Part shown: one piece after another, positions 33,801 through 41,120 of the stretch
Layout of the letters: every line of letters starts with the position of its first letter
How positions within the stretch are numbered: the first letter of the stretch is position 1
Origin: Streptomyces hyaluromycini
GTDB lineage: Bacteria > Actinomycetota > Actinomycetes > Streptomycetales > Streptomycetaceae
Reading direction: 5' to 3'
NCBI RefSeq assembly: GCF_002217755.1
Contig: NZ_BCFL01000018.1
Span: 1-64,000, forward strand
Length of the DNA stretch: 64,000 bases
The notes under the pieces: generated by a model
What the model was told of the DNA's origin: nothing
The model's database searches: none
Seen by the model: only the letters and a program-made list of their open reading frames with translations
Program-made: the position numbers and the translations under genes

Positions 33801-34528
33801 CGGCCCGTGTCTTCGGGTCCAAGCCGGGGGCCTACGGCGCCGGGCTGCTGCCGCTGATCGACGCCCGCAACTGGCGCTCCGACGCCGACCTCGCCGAGGT
33901 GTACGCGGTGTGGGGCGGTTACGCCTACGGGCGCGGGCTCGACGGGCGGGCGGCGCGCGGGGACATGGAGACCGCGTTCAGGCGGATCGCCGTCGCCGCG
34001 AAGAACGTGGACACCCGCGAGCACGACCTCGTGGACGCCGACGACTACTTCCAGTACCACGGCGGCATGGTCGCCATGGTGCGCCATCTGACCGGCACCA
34101 ACCCCGAGGCGTACGTGGGTGATTCGGCCACGCCGGACCAGGTGAAGACCCGGACGCTGGGCGAGGAGACGCACCGCGTCTTCCGGGCGCGGGTCGTGAA
34201 CCCCCGCTGGATGGCGGCCATGCGCCGGCACGGCTACAAGGGCGCCTTCGAGATGGCGGCGACCGTCGACTACCTCTTCGGCTACGACGCCACCGCCGGG
34301 GTCGTGGACGACTGGATGTACGAGAAGCTCAGCGCGGAGTACGTCTTCGACGCGGAGAACCGGGACTTCATGAAGAAGTCCAACCCGTGGGCGCTGCGCG
34401 GCATCACCGAACGGCTCCTGGAGGCCGCCGACCGGGGCCTGTGGGCCGAGCCGGACGCGGACACCCTGGAGCGGCTGCGGGCGACGTACCTGGAGCTGGA
34501 AGGCGACTTGGAGGGCGACGACCAGTGA
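30872..34528 (+). CDS. cobN: Cobaltochelatase subunit CobN
   Basis: A 1218-residue large subunit of the ATP-dependent aerobic cobaltochelatase, which inserts Co2+ into hydrogenobyrinic a,c-diamide. It is homologous to magnesium chelatase ChlH. Motifs include FTAYPTKHSRVGNAVGLDTP, HMGKHGTLEWLPGKGLGLS, and GNPRGWALRGI-like NPWALRGITERLLEA near the C-terminus. Size is normal. It is coupled by four-base overlaps to cobQ and to the ChlI/ChlD fusion, the motor that supplies ATP hydrolysis in place of CobS/CobT. Confidence 0.96.
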   Translation: MSTVLLLSTADTDLLAARAASGADYRIGNPTRVDVTAELPALVEGADIAVVRLLGGKRAWEDGLAALKAAGVPTVLLGGETVPDAELMAESSVPAGVVAEALRYLVEGGPANLTELARFLSDTVLLTGEGFVEPQKMPEYGVHGSRTRESGRPTVGVLFYRAHELSGNTAFVDTLCDAIEARGANALPVYCGSLRGADAGLYEILAEADALVATVLAAGGTHASQASAGGDEEAWDIGALADLDVPVLQGLCLTSSRQAWDESDAALSPMDAAMQVAIPEFDGRLITVPFSFKERGPDDVPVYVADPERAGRVAGIAVRHARLRHQPNAEKKIALVFTAYPTKHSRVGNAVGLDTPASAVGVLDALRDAGYVVEGHPDNGDELIHRLINAGGHDVEWLTEEQLAAAPARVPLADYRAWFEKLDPQLRDAMTQAWGEPPGSLYVDGDDIVLASLQFGNVVVMIQPPRGFGENPIAIYHDPDMPPSHHYMAAYRWLDNSFGADAIVHMGKHGTLEWLPGKGLGLSGGCAPDAVLGELPLVYPFIVNDPGEGTQAKRRGHATVVDHLVPPMARADTYGDLAKLEQLLDEYALVSDLDPTKAPAVRAQIWTLVKAAELHHDLHVDEQPEEDDFDSFVMHIDGYLCEIKDVQIRDGLHILGGGPVGEPRVNLVLAVLRASQVWGGQANALPGLRACFAAHFGLVEKELLAEPGAPVKVPVELTDLVEGPSRTAADAIDLLEQLCRRVAEGMEQRDWAVAESRVIVREVLGTELPDGVAVLEFACNEVVPRLARTTDEIGHILKALDGGYVPAGPSGSPTRGLVNVLPTGRNFYSVDPKAIPSRLSWEVGQSLADSLVQRYLQDTGAYPKSVGLTVWGTSAMRTQGDDIAEILALLGCRPVWDEASRRVTGFEVIPLGELGRPRIDVTVRISGFFRDAFPHVVGLIDDAVRRVAELDEPAESNYVRAHADEDTAEHGDRRRATARVFGSKPGAYGAGLLPLIDARNWRSDADLAEVYAVWGGYAYGRGLDGRAARGDMETAFRRIAVAAKNVDTREHDLVDADDYFQYHGGMVAMVRHLTGTNPEAYVGDSATPDQVKTRTLGEETHRVFRARVVNPRWMAAMRRHGYKGAFEMAATVDYLFGYDATAGVVDDWMYEKLSAEYVFDAENRDFMKKSNPWALRGITERLLEAADRGLWAEPDADTLERLRATYLELEGDLEGDDQ

Positions 34529-36525
34529 GTACCCCGTTCCCGTTCACGGCCGTCGTCGGCCAGGACGACCTGCGCCTCGCGCTGCTGCTGAACGCCGTCT
34601 CGCCGGCGGTCGGCGGCGTGCTGGTGCGCGGTGAGAAGGGCACGGCGAAGAGCACCGCCGTACGTGCCCTGTCGGCGCTGCTGCCCGGCGTGGACGTCGT
34701 CGCCGGCTGCCGTTTCTCCTGCGACCCGGCCGCCCCGGACCCGGCCTGCCCGGACGGCCCGCACGAACCGGGCGCCTACGAGTCCCGCCCGGCGCGGATG
34801 GTCGAACTGCCGGTCGGCGCCTCCGAGGACCGGCTCGTGGGCGCGCTGGACATCGAACGTGCCCTGGCGGAGGGCGTGAAGGCCTTCGAGCCGGGCCTGC
34901 TGGCCGACGCGCACCGGGGCATCCTCTACGTCGACGAGGTCAACCTTCTCCACGACCACCTGGTCGACCTGCTGCTGGACGCGGCCGCGATGGGCGCGTC
35001 GTACGTGGAGCGCGAGGGGGTGTCGGTCCGGCACGCGGCGCGCTTCCTGCTCGTCGGGACGATGAACCCGGAAGAGGGCGAACTGCGGCCGCAGTTGCTC
35101 GACCGGTTCGGACTCACGGTCGAGGTGGCCGCCTCCCGCGAGCCCGACCAGCGGGTGGAGGTCGTCCGGCGGCGGCTCGCGTACGACGACGATCCGGCCG
35201 GTTTCGCGACGCGTTGGGCCGGCGAGGAGGCCGCCGTACGGCAACGGATCGTGGCGGCACGGGAGTTGCTGCCGTCGGTGCGGCTGAGCGACGGGGCGCT
35301 GCGGCAGATCGCGGCGACCTGCGCGGCCTTCGAGGTCGACGGCATGCGCGCCGACATCGTGATGGCCCGGACGGCGACCGCGCTGGCCGCGTGGGCCGGA
35401 CGGACCGAGGTGCTGGCGGAGGACGTACGGCAGGCCGCGCTGCTGGCGCTGCCGCACCGCAGGCGCCGTAATCCCTTCGACGCCCCGGGACTCGACGAGG
35501 ACAAGCTGGACCAGACGCTGGAGGAGTTCTCCGGCGAGGACGACGAGGACCCCGATCCGGACGGCCCCGGCGGAGGGGGCGGCGGCCCGTCGCCCGAGGA
35601 CGGCGGCCCGCAGGGCGGCGACACGGGTGCGCGGCCCGAGGCCGGCGAGGACGGCGAACCACAGGCCTCCGGCGCCGGTGCGGGCGAGCAGGCTCCGGCG
35701 CGGGCGTCCGAGCCCTTCCGCACCAGGGTGCTGAGCGTGCCGGGCATCGGGGAGGGCGTCGCCGGACGGCGGTCCCGGGCCCGTACCGAGCACGGGCGTA
35801 CGACGGGTGCGCGGCGGCCCCGCGGGACCCTGACCAAGCTGCACCTGGCGGCGACCGTGCAGGCCGCCGCCCCGCATCAGCGGGCGCGCGGGCGGTCCGG
35901 GCCGGGGCTCGTGCTGCGGCGGGACGATCTGCGGCAGGCGAACCGGGAGGGGCGCGAGGGGAACCTCGTGCTGTTCGTGGTCGACGCGTCCGGGTCGATG
36001 GCGGCCCGGCAGCGGATGAGCGCGGTGAAGGGGGCCGTGCTGTCGCTGCTGCTCGACGCGTATCAGCGGCGGGACAAGGTGGGGCTGGTCACCTTCCGGG
36101 GGGCCGCGGCCGATGTGGCCCTGCCGCCGACGTCGTCGGTGGACGCGGCCGCGTCCCGGCTGGAGTCGCTGCCGACCGGGGGGCGTACGCCGCTCGCGGC
36201 CGGGCTGCTCAAGGCGCATGACGTGCTGCGGGTGGAGCGGTTGCGGGATCCGGCGCGGCGGGCGCTGCTGGTCGTGGTGACGGACGGACGTGCCACCGGC
36301 GGGCCGGAACCCGTCGCGCTGGCCGGCCGGGCCGCTCGGCTGTTCGCCGCCGACGGGGTGGCTTCCGTGGTCGTGGACTGCGAGTCCGGGCCGGTGCGGC
36401 TGGGGCTCGCCGGGCAGTTGGCGGGTGACCTGGGCGGTGCGGCGGTGACGCTCGACGAACTGCGGGCGGACTCGATCGCCGGGCTGGTCAAGGACGTTCA
36501 GGGTCGTTCGAGGAGGGCCGCGTAA
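34525..36525 (+). CDS. Fused ChlI/ChlD-type chelatase AAA+/VWA subunit
   Basis: A 666-residue fusion: an AAA+ domain (about 1-330, P-loop GEKGTAKS at 36-43, Walker B GILYVDEVNLL), an acidic and Gly/Pro-rich linker (about 330-420), and a C-terminal von Willebrand A domain with the MIDAS motif DASGSM near 490. Three cysteines (CRFSCDPAAPDPAC) follow the P-loop region. In organisms with CobN but no CobS/CobT, this ChlI/D-like protein is thought to be the ATPase partner for cobalt insertion. The GTG start overlaps the cobN stop (GTGA), and the TAA shares a base with cobO's ATG. Confidence 0.92.
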   Translation: MSTPFPFTAVVGQDDLRLALLLNAVSPAVGGVLVRGEKGTAKSTAVRALSALLPGVDVVAGCRFSCDPAAPDPACPDGPHEPGAYESRPARMVELPVGASEDRLVGALDIERALAEGVKAFEPGLLADAHRGILYVDEVNLLHDHLVDLLLDAAAMGASYVEREGVSVRHAARFLLVGTMNPEEGELRPQLLDRFGLTVEVAASREPDQRVEVVRRRLAYDDDPAGFATRWAGEEAAVRQRIVAARELLPSVRLSDGALRQIAATCAAFEVDGMRADIVMARTATALAAWAGRTEVLAEDVRQAALLALPHRRRRNPFDAPGLDEDKLDQTLEEFSGEDDEDPDPDGPGGGGGGPSPEDGGPQGGDTGARPEAGEDGEPQASGAGAGEQAPARASEPFRTRVLSVPGIGEGVAGRRSRARTEHGRTTGARRPRGTLTKLHLAATVQAAAPHQRARGRSGPGLVLRRDDLRQANREGREGNLVLFVVDASGSMAARQRMSAVKGAVLSLLLDAYQRRDKVGLVTFRGAAADVALPPTSSVDAAASRLESLPTGGRTPLAAGLLKAHDVLRVERLRDPARRALLVVVTDGRATGGPEPVALAGRAARLFAADGVASVVVDCESGPVRLGLAGQLAGDLGGAAVTLDELRADSIAGLVKDVQGRSRRAA

Positions 36526-37124
36526 TGCCGCAGGGACAGCCGAGTGTCGTGCCCGATGACGGTCTGACGACCCGGCAGCGGCGCAACCGGCCGCTCGTCG
36601 TGGTGCACACGGGGATCGGGAAGGGCAAGTCCACCGCCGCCTTCGGGCTCGCGCTGCGGGCCTGGAACCAGGGGTGGCCCATCGGGGTGTTCCAGTTCGT
36701 CAAGTCGGCGAAGTGGAAGGTCGGCGAGGAGAACGCGCTGCGGGTGCTGGGCGCCTCCGGCGAGGGCGGCTCCGTCGACTGGCACAAGATGGGCGAGGGC
36801 TGGTCCTGGGTCCAGCGCGACGCGCAGATGGACAACGAGGAGAAGGCCCGGGAGGGCTGGGAGCAGGTCAAGCGGGATCTGGCGGCCGAGACGTACCAGC
36901 TGTACGTGCTCGACGAGTTCGCGTACCCGATGCACTGGGGGTGGGTGGACACCGACGAGGTCGTCGAGGTGCTGCGGAACCGGCCCGGGACCCAGCATGT
37001 CGTGATCACCGGGCGGAACGCGCCGGAGAAGCTCGTCGACTTCGCCGACCTCGTCACCGACATGTCCAAGGTCAAGCACCCGATGGACGCGGGGCAGAAG
37101 GGGCAGAGGGGCATCGAGTGGTGA
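36525..37124 (+). CDS. cobO: Cob(I)yrinic acid a,c-diamide adenosyltransferase CobO/BtuR
   Basis: The 199-residue enzyme transfers the adenosyl group of ATP to Co(I) corrinoids. The P-loop is VHTGIGKGKSTAAFGLALR at about residues 29-47, followed by the family segments IGVFQFVKSAKWKVGEENAL, YVLDEFAYPM and TGRNAPEKLVDFADLVTDMS. It is a CobA/CobO-type (not PduO-type) transferase of normal length. It shares one base with the preceding stop and overlaps cobB. Confidence 0.95.
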   Translation: MPQGQPSVVPDDGLTTRQRRNRPLVVVHTGIGKGKSTAAFGLALRAWNQGWPIGVFQFVKSAKWKVGEENALRVLGASGEGGSVDWHKMGEGWSWVQRDAQMDNEEKAREGWEQVKRDLAAETYQLYVLDEFAYPMHWGWVDTDEVVEVLRNRPGTQHVVITGRNAPEKLVDFADLVTDMSKVKHPMDAGQKGQRGIEW

Positions 37125-38728
37125 TGTCCTCGTCCGTGCCCCGGCTGGTCATCGCCGCGCCCTCCTCGGGCAGCGGCAAGACCACCGTCGCCACCGGGCT
37201 GATGGCCGCGTTCGCCGCGCGGGGGCTCGCCGTGTCCCCGCACAAGGTCGGGCCGGACTACATCGACCCCGGGTACCACGCGCTCGCGACCGGGCGGGTG
37301 GGGCGGAACCTCGACGCGTACCTGTGCGGGCCGGAGCTGGTCGGTCCGCTGTTCGCGCATGGTGCGCGGGGCTGTGACCTGGCCGTCGTCGAGGGTGTGA
37401 TGGGGCTGTACGACGGGGCCGCGGGGGAAGGGGAACTGGCGTCCACCGCGCATGTCGCGAAGCTGTTGCGGGCGCCGGTGGTGCTGGTCGTGGACGCGTC
37501 GTCGCAGTCGCGGTCGGTGGCGGCGCTGGTGCACGGGTTCGCGTCGTGGGATCCGGAGGTGCGGGTCGGGGGCGTGATCCTGAACAAGGTGGGGTCGGAC
37601 CGGCACGAGGAGTTGCTGCGGGAGGCGCTGGAGGCCTCCGGGGTACCGGTGTTCGGGGTGCTGCGGCGGGTGGCCCAGGTGGATACGCCGTCGCGGCATC
37701 TGGGGCTGGTGCCGGTGGCGGAGCGGCGGGGGGAGGCGGTTGCCGCCGTGGCGGCGATGGCCGCGCAGGTCTCCGACGGGTGTGACCTGGAGGCGTTGCT
37801 GGGGTTGGCTCGGGGGGCCGGGGCGTTGCCGGGTGCGGCGTGGGATGCGGCTGAGGCCCTGGCTTCCTCGCCCCCGCCGCCCCTGCCCGTCCCATCACCA
37901 GGGGCTGCCGCCCCTTCGACCCCGCCTTCGGGGGCTGCCGCCCCCGGACCCCCGCTTCGGCCTGAACGGCCTCGTCCTCAAACGCCGGACGGGCTGGAGG
38001 GAGCGCGCGCCGGCCTTCGTCCTCAGGCATCGGACGGGCTGGAGGAGGTGCGCGCCGGCCTTCGTCATCAGGCATCGGACGGGCTGGAGGAGGTGCGCGC
38101 CGGCCTTCGTCATCGGGCATCGGCGAGGCCGGTTGTTGCGGTTGCCGGCGGGCCCGCTTTCAGCTTCTCCTACGCCGAGCACACCGAGTTGCTTGCCGCC
38201 GCCGGGGCCGAGGTCGTCGTGTTCGATCCGCTTCGGGACGAGGGGTTGCCCGACGGGACGTGCGGGTTGGTTGTCGGGGGCGGGTTCCCCGAGGTGTACG
38301 GCGGTGAGTTGGCGGCCAACGAGGCGCTCAGGAAGGACGTCGCCGCCCTCGCGGAGCGCGGCGCTCCGGTCGCCGCCGAGTGTGCCGGGCTGCTGTATCT
38401 GGGCCGGGAGCTGGACGGGCTGCCCATGTGCGGGGTGCTGGATGTGCAGGCGCGCATGTCGGAGCGGCTCACTCTCGGCTACCGGGATGCCGTCGCCGTG
38501 AGCGACAGTGTGCTGGCCGTCGCCGGTACGCGGATGCGGGGGCACGAGTTTCACCGGACGGTGGTGGAGCCGGGGGCGGGGGCGGCTCCCGCGTGGGGTG
38601 TGCGCACGCCCCGGCCGCGTGTCGAAGGTTTTGTACAGCGGGGTGTGCACGCCAGTTATCTGCACACGCACTGGGCGTCCGAGCCCGGTGTGGCCCGAAG
38701 GTTCGTGGAGAGGTGCCGGACGTCATGA
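37121..38728 (+). CDS. cobB: Cobyrinate/hydrogenobyrinate a,c-diamide synthase CobB/CbiA, with repeat-derived linker
   Basis: A 535-residue amidotransferase for the a and c carboxylates. The N-terminal ATPase domain (to about 245) has SSGSGKTTVATGLM, KVGPDYIDPGYH and EGVMGLYDG; the C-terminal glutaminase domain (about 345-535) has the nucleophile in AAECAGLLYLG and ends with HASYLHTHW. Usual family length is about 430-470. The excess lies between the domains (residues about 255-335), where a proline-rich stretch leads into three 15-residue units around ASDGLEEVRAGLRHQ. The GTG at 37121 overlaps cobO by four bases; an ATG at 37124 is equally possible. The extra segment is probably a flexible tether that does not affect catalysis. 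Confidence 0.93.
   Translation: MMSSSVPRLVIAAPSSGSGKTTVATGLMAAFAARGLAVSPHKVGPDYIDPGYHALATGRVGRNLDAYLCGPELVGPLFAHGARGCDLAVVEGVMGLYDGAAGEGELASTAHVAKLLRAPVVLVVDASSQSRSVAALVHGFASWDPEVRVGGVILNKVGSDRHEELLREALEASGVPVFGVLRRVAQVDTPSRHLGLVPVAERRGEAVAAVAAMAAQVSDGCDLEALLGLARGAGALPGAAWDAAEALASSPPPPLPVPSPGAAAPSTPPSGAAAPGPPLRPERPRPQTPDGLEGARAGLRPQASDGLEEVRAGLRHQASDGLEEVRAGLRHRASARPVVAVAGGPAFSFSYAEHTELLAAAGAEVVVFDPLRDEGLPDGTCGLVVGGGFPEVYGGELAANEALRKDVAALAERGAPVAAECAGLLYLGRELDGLPMCGVLDVQARMSERLTLGYRDAVAVSDSVLAVAGTRMRGHEFHRTVVEPGAGAAPAWGVRTPRPRVEGFVQRGVHASYLHTHWASEPGVARRFVERCRTS
37905..38115. repeat. Repeat element inside cobB, with three 45-bp tandem units
   Basis: The DNA of the linker contains GGGGCTGCCGCCCC, CCCCCGGACCCCCGCTTCGG and CCTCGTCCTCAAACGCCGGA, which I recognise as hallmarks of a very common Streptomyces intergenic repeat. 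Three 45-base units follow at 37981-38025, 38026-38070 and 38071-38115; the last two differ by a single base. All keep the cobB frame. Confidence 0.8.
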
Positions 38729-39459
38729 GCAGCAGCAGGTTGGTCGGAGTCGGTGTCGGGCCCGGCGATCCCGAGCTGGTGACCGTCAAGGGGGTCAACG
38801 CCCTGCGCGCGGCCGCCGTCGTCGTGGTGCCGGTGATGGACACCGGCGAACGGGGGCGGGCCGAGGCCACCGTGCTGCACTACGTCGGCGGGGAGAAGGT
38901 CGTACGGGTCGTCTTCGCGCTGAACGAGCGCAGTGACCGGGGGCGGCGGGAGGCCGCCTGGGACGCGGCGGGGGCCAGGGTGGCCGAGTTGCTGCGCGGG
39001 CACGGGACGGTCGCCTTCGCCACCATCGGGGATCCGAATGTCTACTCGACGTTCACGTATCTCGCGCAGACGATCGCCGAGCTGGTGCCGGGCGTGGTCG
39101 TGGAGACCGTTCCCGGGATCACCGCCATGCAGGACCTCGCCGCCCGCACCGGGGCCGTGCTCACCGAGGGGACCGAGCCGCTGACGCTGGTGCCGGTGAC
39201 GGCGGGGGCCGAGGTGCTCAAGGACGCGCTGGGCGGCCCGGGGACGGTCGTGGCGTACAAGTTCGGGCGGCAGGCCGGTGCGGTCGTGGCGGCGCTGCGG
39301 GAGACCGGGCGGCTGGAGGATGCCGTGTGGGGGTCGGCGCTGGGGCTGGCGGAGGAGTCGATCCGGCCCGCCGCCGAGTTGGACGGCTCCCCGCTGCCGT
39401 ACCTCTCCACGCTCATCGCGCCCCCGCGCCGGGACGGTGGCAGAGGCGGGAAGCTGTGA
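38725..39459 (+). CDS. cobI: Precorrin-2 C20-methyltransferase CobI
   Basis: The 244-residue SAM-dependent methylase has the tetrapyrrole methylase layout: VGVGVGPGDPELVTVKGV at the start, FATIGDPNVYSTFTYL (the GDP loop), VPGITAMQDLAAR (the PGI loop), and a late VVAYKFGRQ segment. The combination with TVKGVNALRAAAVVVVP is typical of C20 methylases (CobI/CbiL). It overlaps cobB by four bases and is the last gene of the riboswitch-controlled block. Eleven bases separate its stop from the end of the convergent ZIP gene. Confidence 0.93.
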   Translation: MSSSRLVGVGVGPGDPELVTVKGVNALRAAAVVVVPVMDTGERGRAEATVLHYVGGEKVVRVVFALNERSDRGRREAAWDAAGARVAELLRGHGTVAFATIGDPNVYSTFTYLAQTIAELVPGVVVETVPGITAMQDLAARTGAVLTEGTEPLTLVPVTAGAEVLKDALGGPGTVVAYKFGRQAGAVVAALRETGRLEDAVWGSALGLAEESIRPAAELDGSPLPYLSTLIAPPRRDGGRGGKL

Positions 39460-39470
39460 GCGGTCGGGCG

Positions 39471-40199
39471 TCAGCTGGAAATGCCCACCACCAGCCAGAT
39501 GAACGCCGCGCCCGCCACCGTGCACAGCAGCGTCGAGCGGGCCGGGTGCTCGTGGTGGGCCTCGGGGAGGATCTCGGCGGCGGCCAGGTAGAGCAGGACG
39601 CCGCCGAAGAGGCCGAGATAGCCGCCGAGCAGGGCCTCCGGGATGGTGACGAAGACCGTGGAGAGGGCGCCGAGTACCGGCGCGCAGGCGTCGGCGACCA
39701 GCATCGCCACCGCCCGGCGGCGCGCGTTGCCGTACAGGCTCGTGATCGTGAACGTGTTGAAGCCGTCCGCGAAGTCGTGGGCGATGACGGCGAGCGCGAC
39801 CGCCGCGCCCATGCCGCCGCCCACCTGGAAGGCCGCGCCGATCGCCACGCCGTCCATCGCGCTGTGGCCGACCATCGCCCCGGCCGCCGTCAGGCCCACC
39901 TCGGGCGCCCGGTGACCGTGCTCGTCGCCGCCGTGGGCGGCCTGGCGGAGGGCCAGGGTGCGCTCCACCAGATGGGCCAGCAGGAATCCGGCCACGAACA
40001 GGAGCAGGGCGGCCGGTACGCCGAAGACCGCGCGGCCGGCCGCGCGCAGCGCCTCCGGCAGCAGGTCGAGGCCGACCACCCCGAGCATCAGACCGCCGGC
40101 CAGGCCCAGGACCAGGTGGCGACGGTCGGTCACGCGCTGTGCCGTCCAGCCGCCGGCCAGCGTCATCAGGAACGCGCCGAGCGCGACGAAGACCGCCAT
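39471..40199 (-). CDS. ZIP family divalent metal transporter within the cob cluster
   Basis: A 242-residue membrane protein with about seven or eight hydrophobic helices. The two ZIP metal-site helices read GHSAMDGVAIGAAF and AHDFADGFNTFTI, so the usual H-x-x-PEG pattern is H-x-x-xDG here. A His-rich loop (GGDEHGHRAPE) between helices 3 and 4 is also typical. ZIP proteins import Zn, Fe, Mn or other divalent ions into the cytoplasm. It interrupts the cob operon on the opposite strand, so cobalt is an obvious candidate substrate, but this is inferred from context only. Zinc homeostasis is the alternative. Confidence 0.85.
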   Translation of the reverse strand: MAVFVALGAFLMTLAGGWTAQRVTDRRHLVLGLAGGLMLGVVGLDLLPEALRAAGRAVFGVPAALLLFVAGFLLAHLVERTLALRQAAHGGDEHGHRAPEVGLTAAGAMVGHSAMDGVAIGAAFQVGGGMGAAVALAVIAHDFADGFNTFTITSLYGNARRRAVAMLVADACAPVLGALSTVFVTIPEALLGGYLGLFGGVLLYLAAAEILPEAHHEHPARSTLLCTVAGAAFIWLVVGISS

Positions 40200-40283
40200 G
40201 TGCCCTTGCTATCCGATCGACCCGCCTCAGCGCACATCCAGCAGCACCCGTAACACCCTTTGTCCAGAGAGGACCGAATTTCC

Positions 40284-41120
40284 ATGGCCGATGCCGCCGC
40301 CGCAGCAGGCGCTCCCGCCGGCAAGGTGACCTTCGTCGGTGCCGGCCCCGGCGCCGCCGATCTGCTGACGTTCCGGGCCGCGCGCGCGATCGCCGAGGCC
40401 GACGTCGTGATCTGGGCCGCGAGCCTGGTCCAGGCGGAGGTCCTCCAGCACGCGCGCGAGGACGCGGAGGTTCTTGATTCCGCGACGATGTCGCTGGAAG
40501 ACGTGGTCGCCGTTTACGAGAGGGCTCATACCCACGGGCTGCGGGTCGCCCGGATCCACTCCGGGGATCCGGCGCTCTGGGGCGGTACGCAGGAGCAGGT
40601 GGACCGGTGTGCCGGGATCGGCATCGAGGTCGAGATCGTGCCCGGTGTCTCCTCCTTCTCGGCGGTGGCCGCGCTGGCCCAGCGTGAGCTGACCATTCCC
40701 GAGGTGGCGCAGTCCGTCGTGCTCACCCGGCTCGGCGGCGGCAAGACGCCGATGCCGCCCGGGGAGGAGGTGCGGGAGTTCGCCCGGCACGGGACCACCA
40801 TGGCGATCTTCCTCTCCGCCGCGCGCAGCGGGCAGCTGGTGCGCGAGCTGCTGGAGGGCGGCTACCCGACCTCCACCCCGGTCGTCGTCGCCTATCAGGC
40901 GACCTGGCCGGAGGAGCTGGTCGTGAAGTGCACGATCGAGACGCTGGAGGAGACGGTCAAGGAGCACAAGCTCTGGAAGCACACCCTCTTCCTGGTCGGC
41001 CCGGCCCTGGACGCCCACGGCACCCGCTCGCATCTCTACCACCCCGGCCACTTCCACGGCTTCCGCAAGGCCGACCCTCAGGCCCGGCGGGCGCTGCGCG
41101 AGCGGGGGGCCAGTACATGA
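40284..41120 (+). CDS. cobM: Precorrin-4 C11-methyltransferase CobM
   Basis: A 278-residue tetrapyrrole methylase: VTFVGAGPGAADLLTFRAAR at the start, WAASLV, RIHSGDPALWGGTQEQ (GDP loop), VPGVSSFSAVAALAQREL and KHTLFLVGPAL at the end. These are the features of CobM/CbiF. GAGAGGA lies twelve bases upstream of the ATG. It begins the second plus-strand block, divergent from the ZIP gene over only 84 bases, in which no B12 box can be seen. The gene overlaps cobL by four bases. Confidence 0.93.
   Translation: MADAAAAAGAPAGKVTFVGAGPGAADLLTFRAARAIAEADVVIWAASLVQAEVLQHAREDAEVLDSATMSLEDVVAVYERAHTHGLRVARIHSGDPALWGGTQEQVDRCAGIGIEVEIVPGVSSFSAVAALAQRELTIPEVAQSVVLTRLGGGKTPMPPGEEVREFARHGTTMAIFLSAARSGQLVRELLEGGYPTSTPVVVAYQATWPEELVVKCTIETLEETVKEHKLWKHTLFLVGPALDAHGTRSHLYHPGHFHGFRKADPQARRALRERGAST

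Noticed and set aside
40200..40283. Second cobalamin riboswitch before cobM
   Set aside because: The interval is too short and lacks the B12 box.
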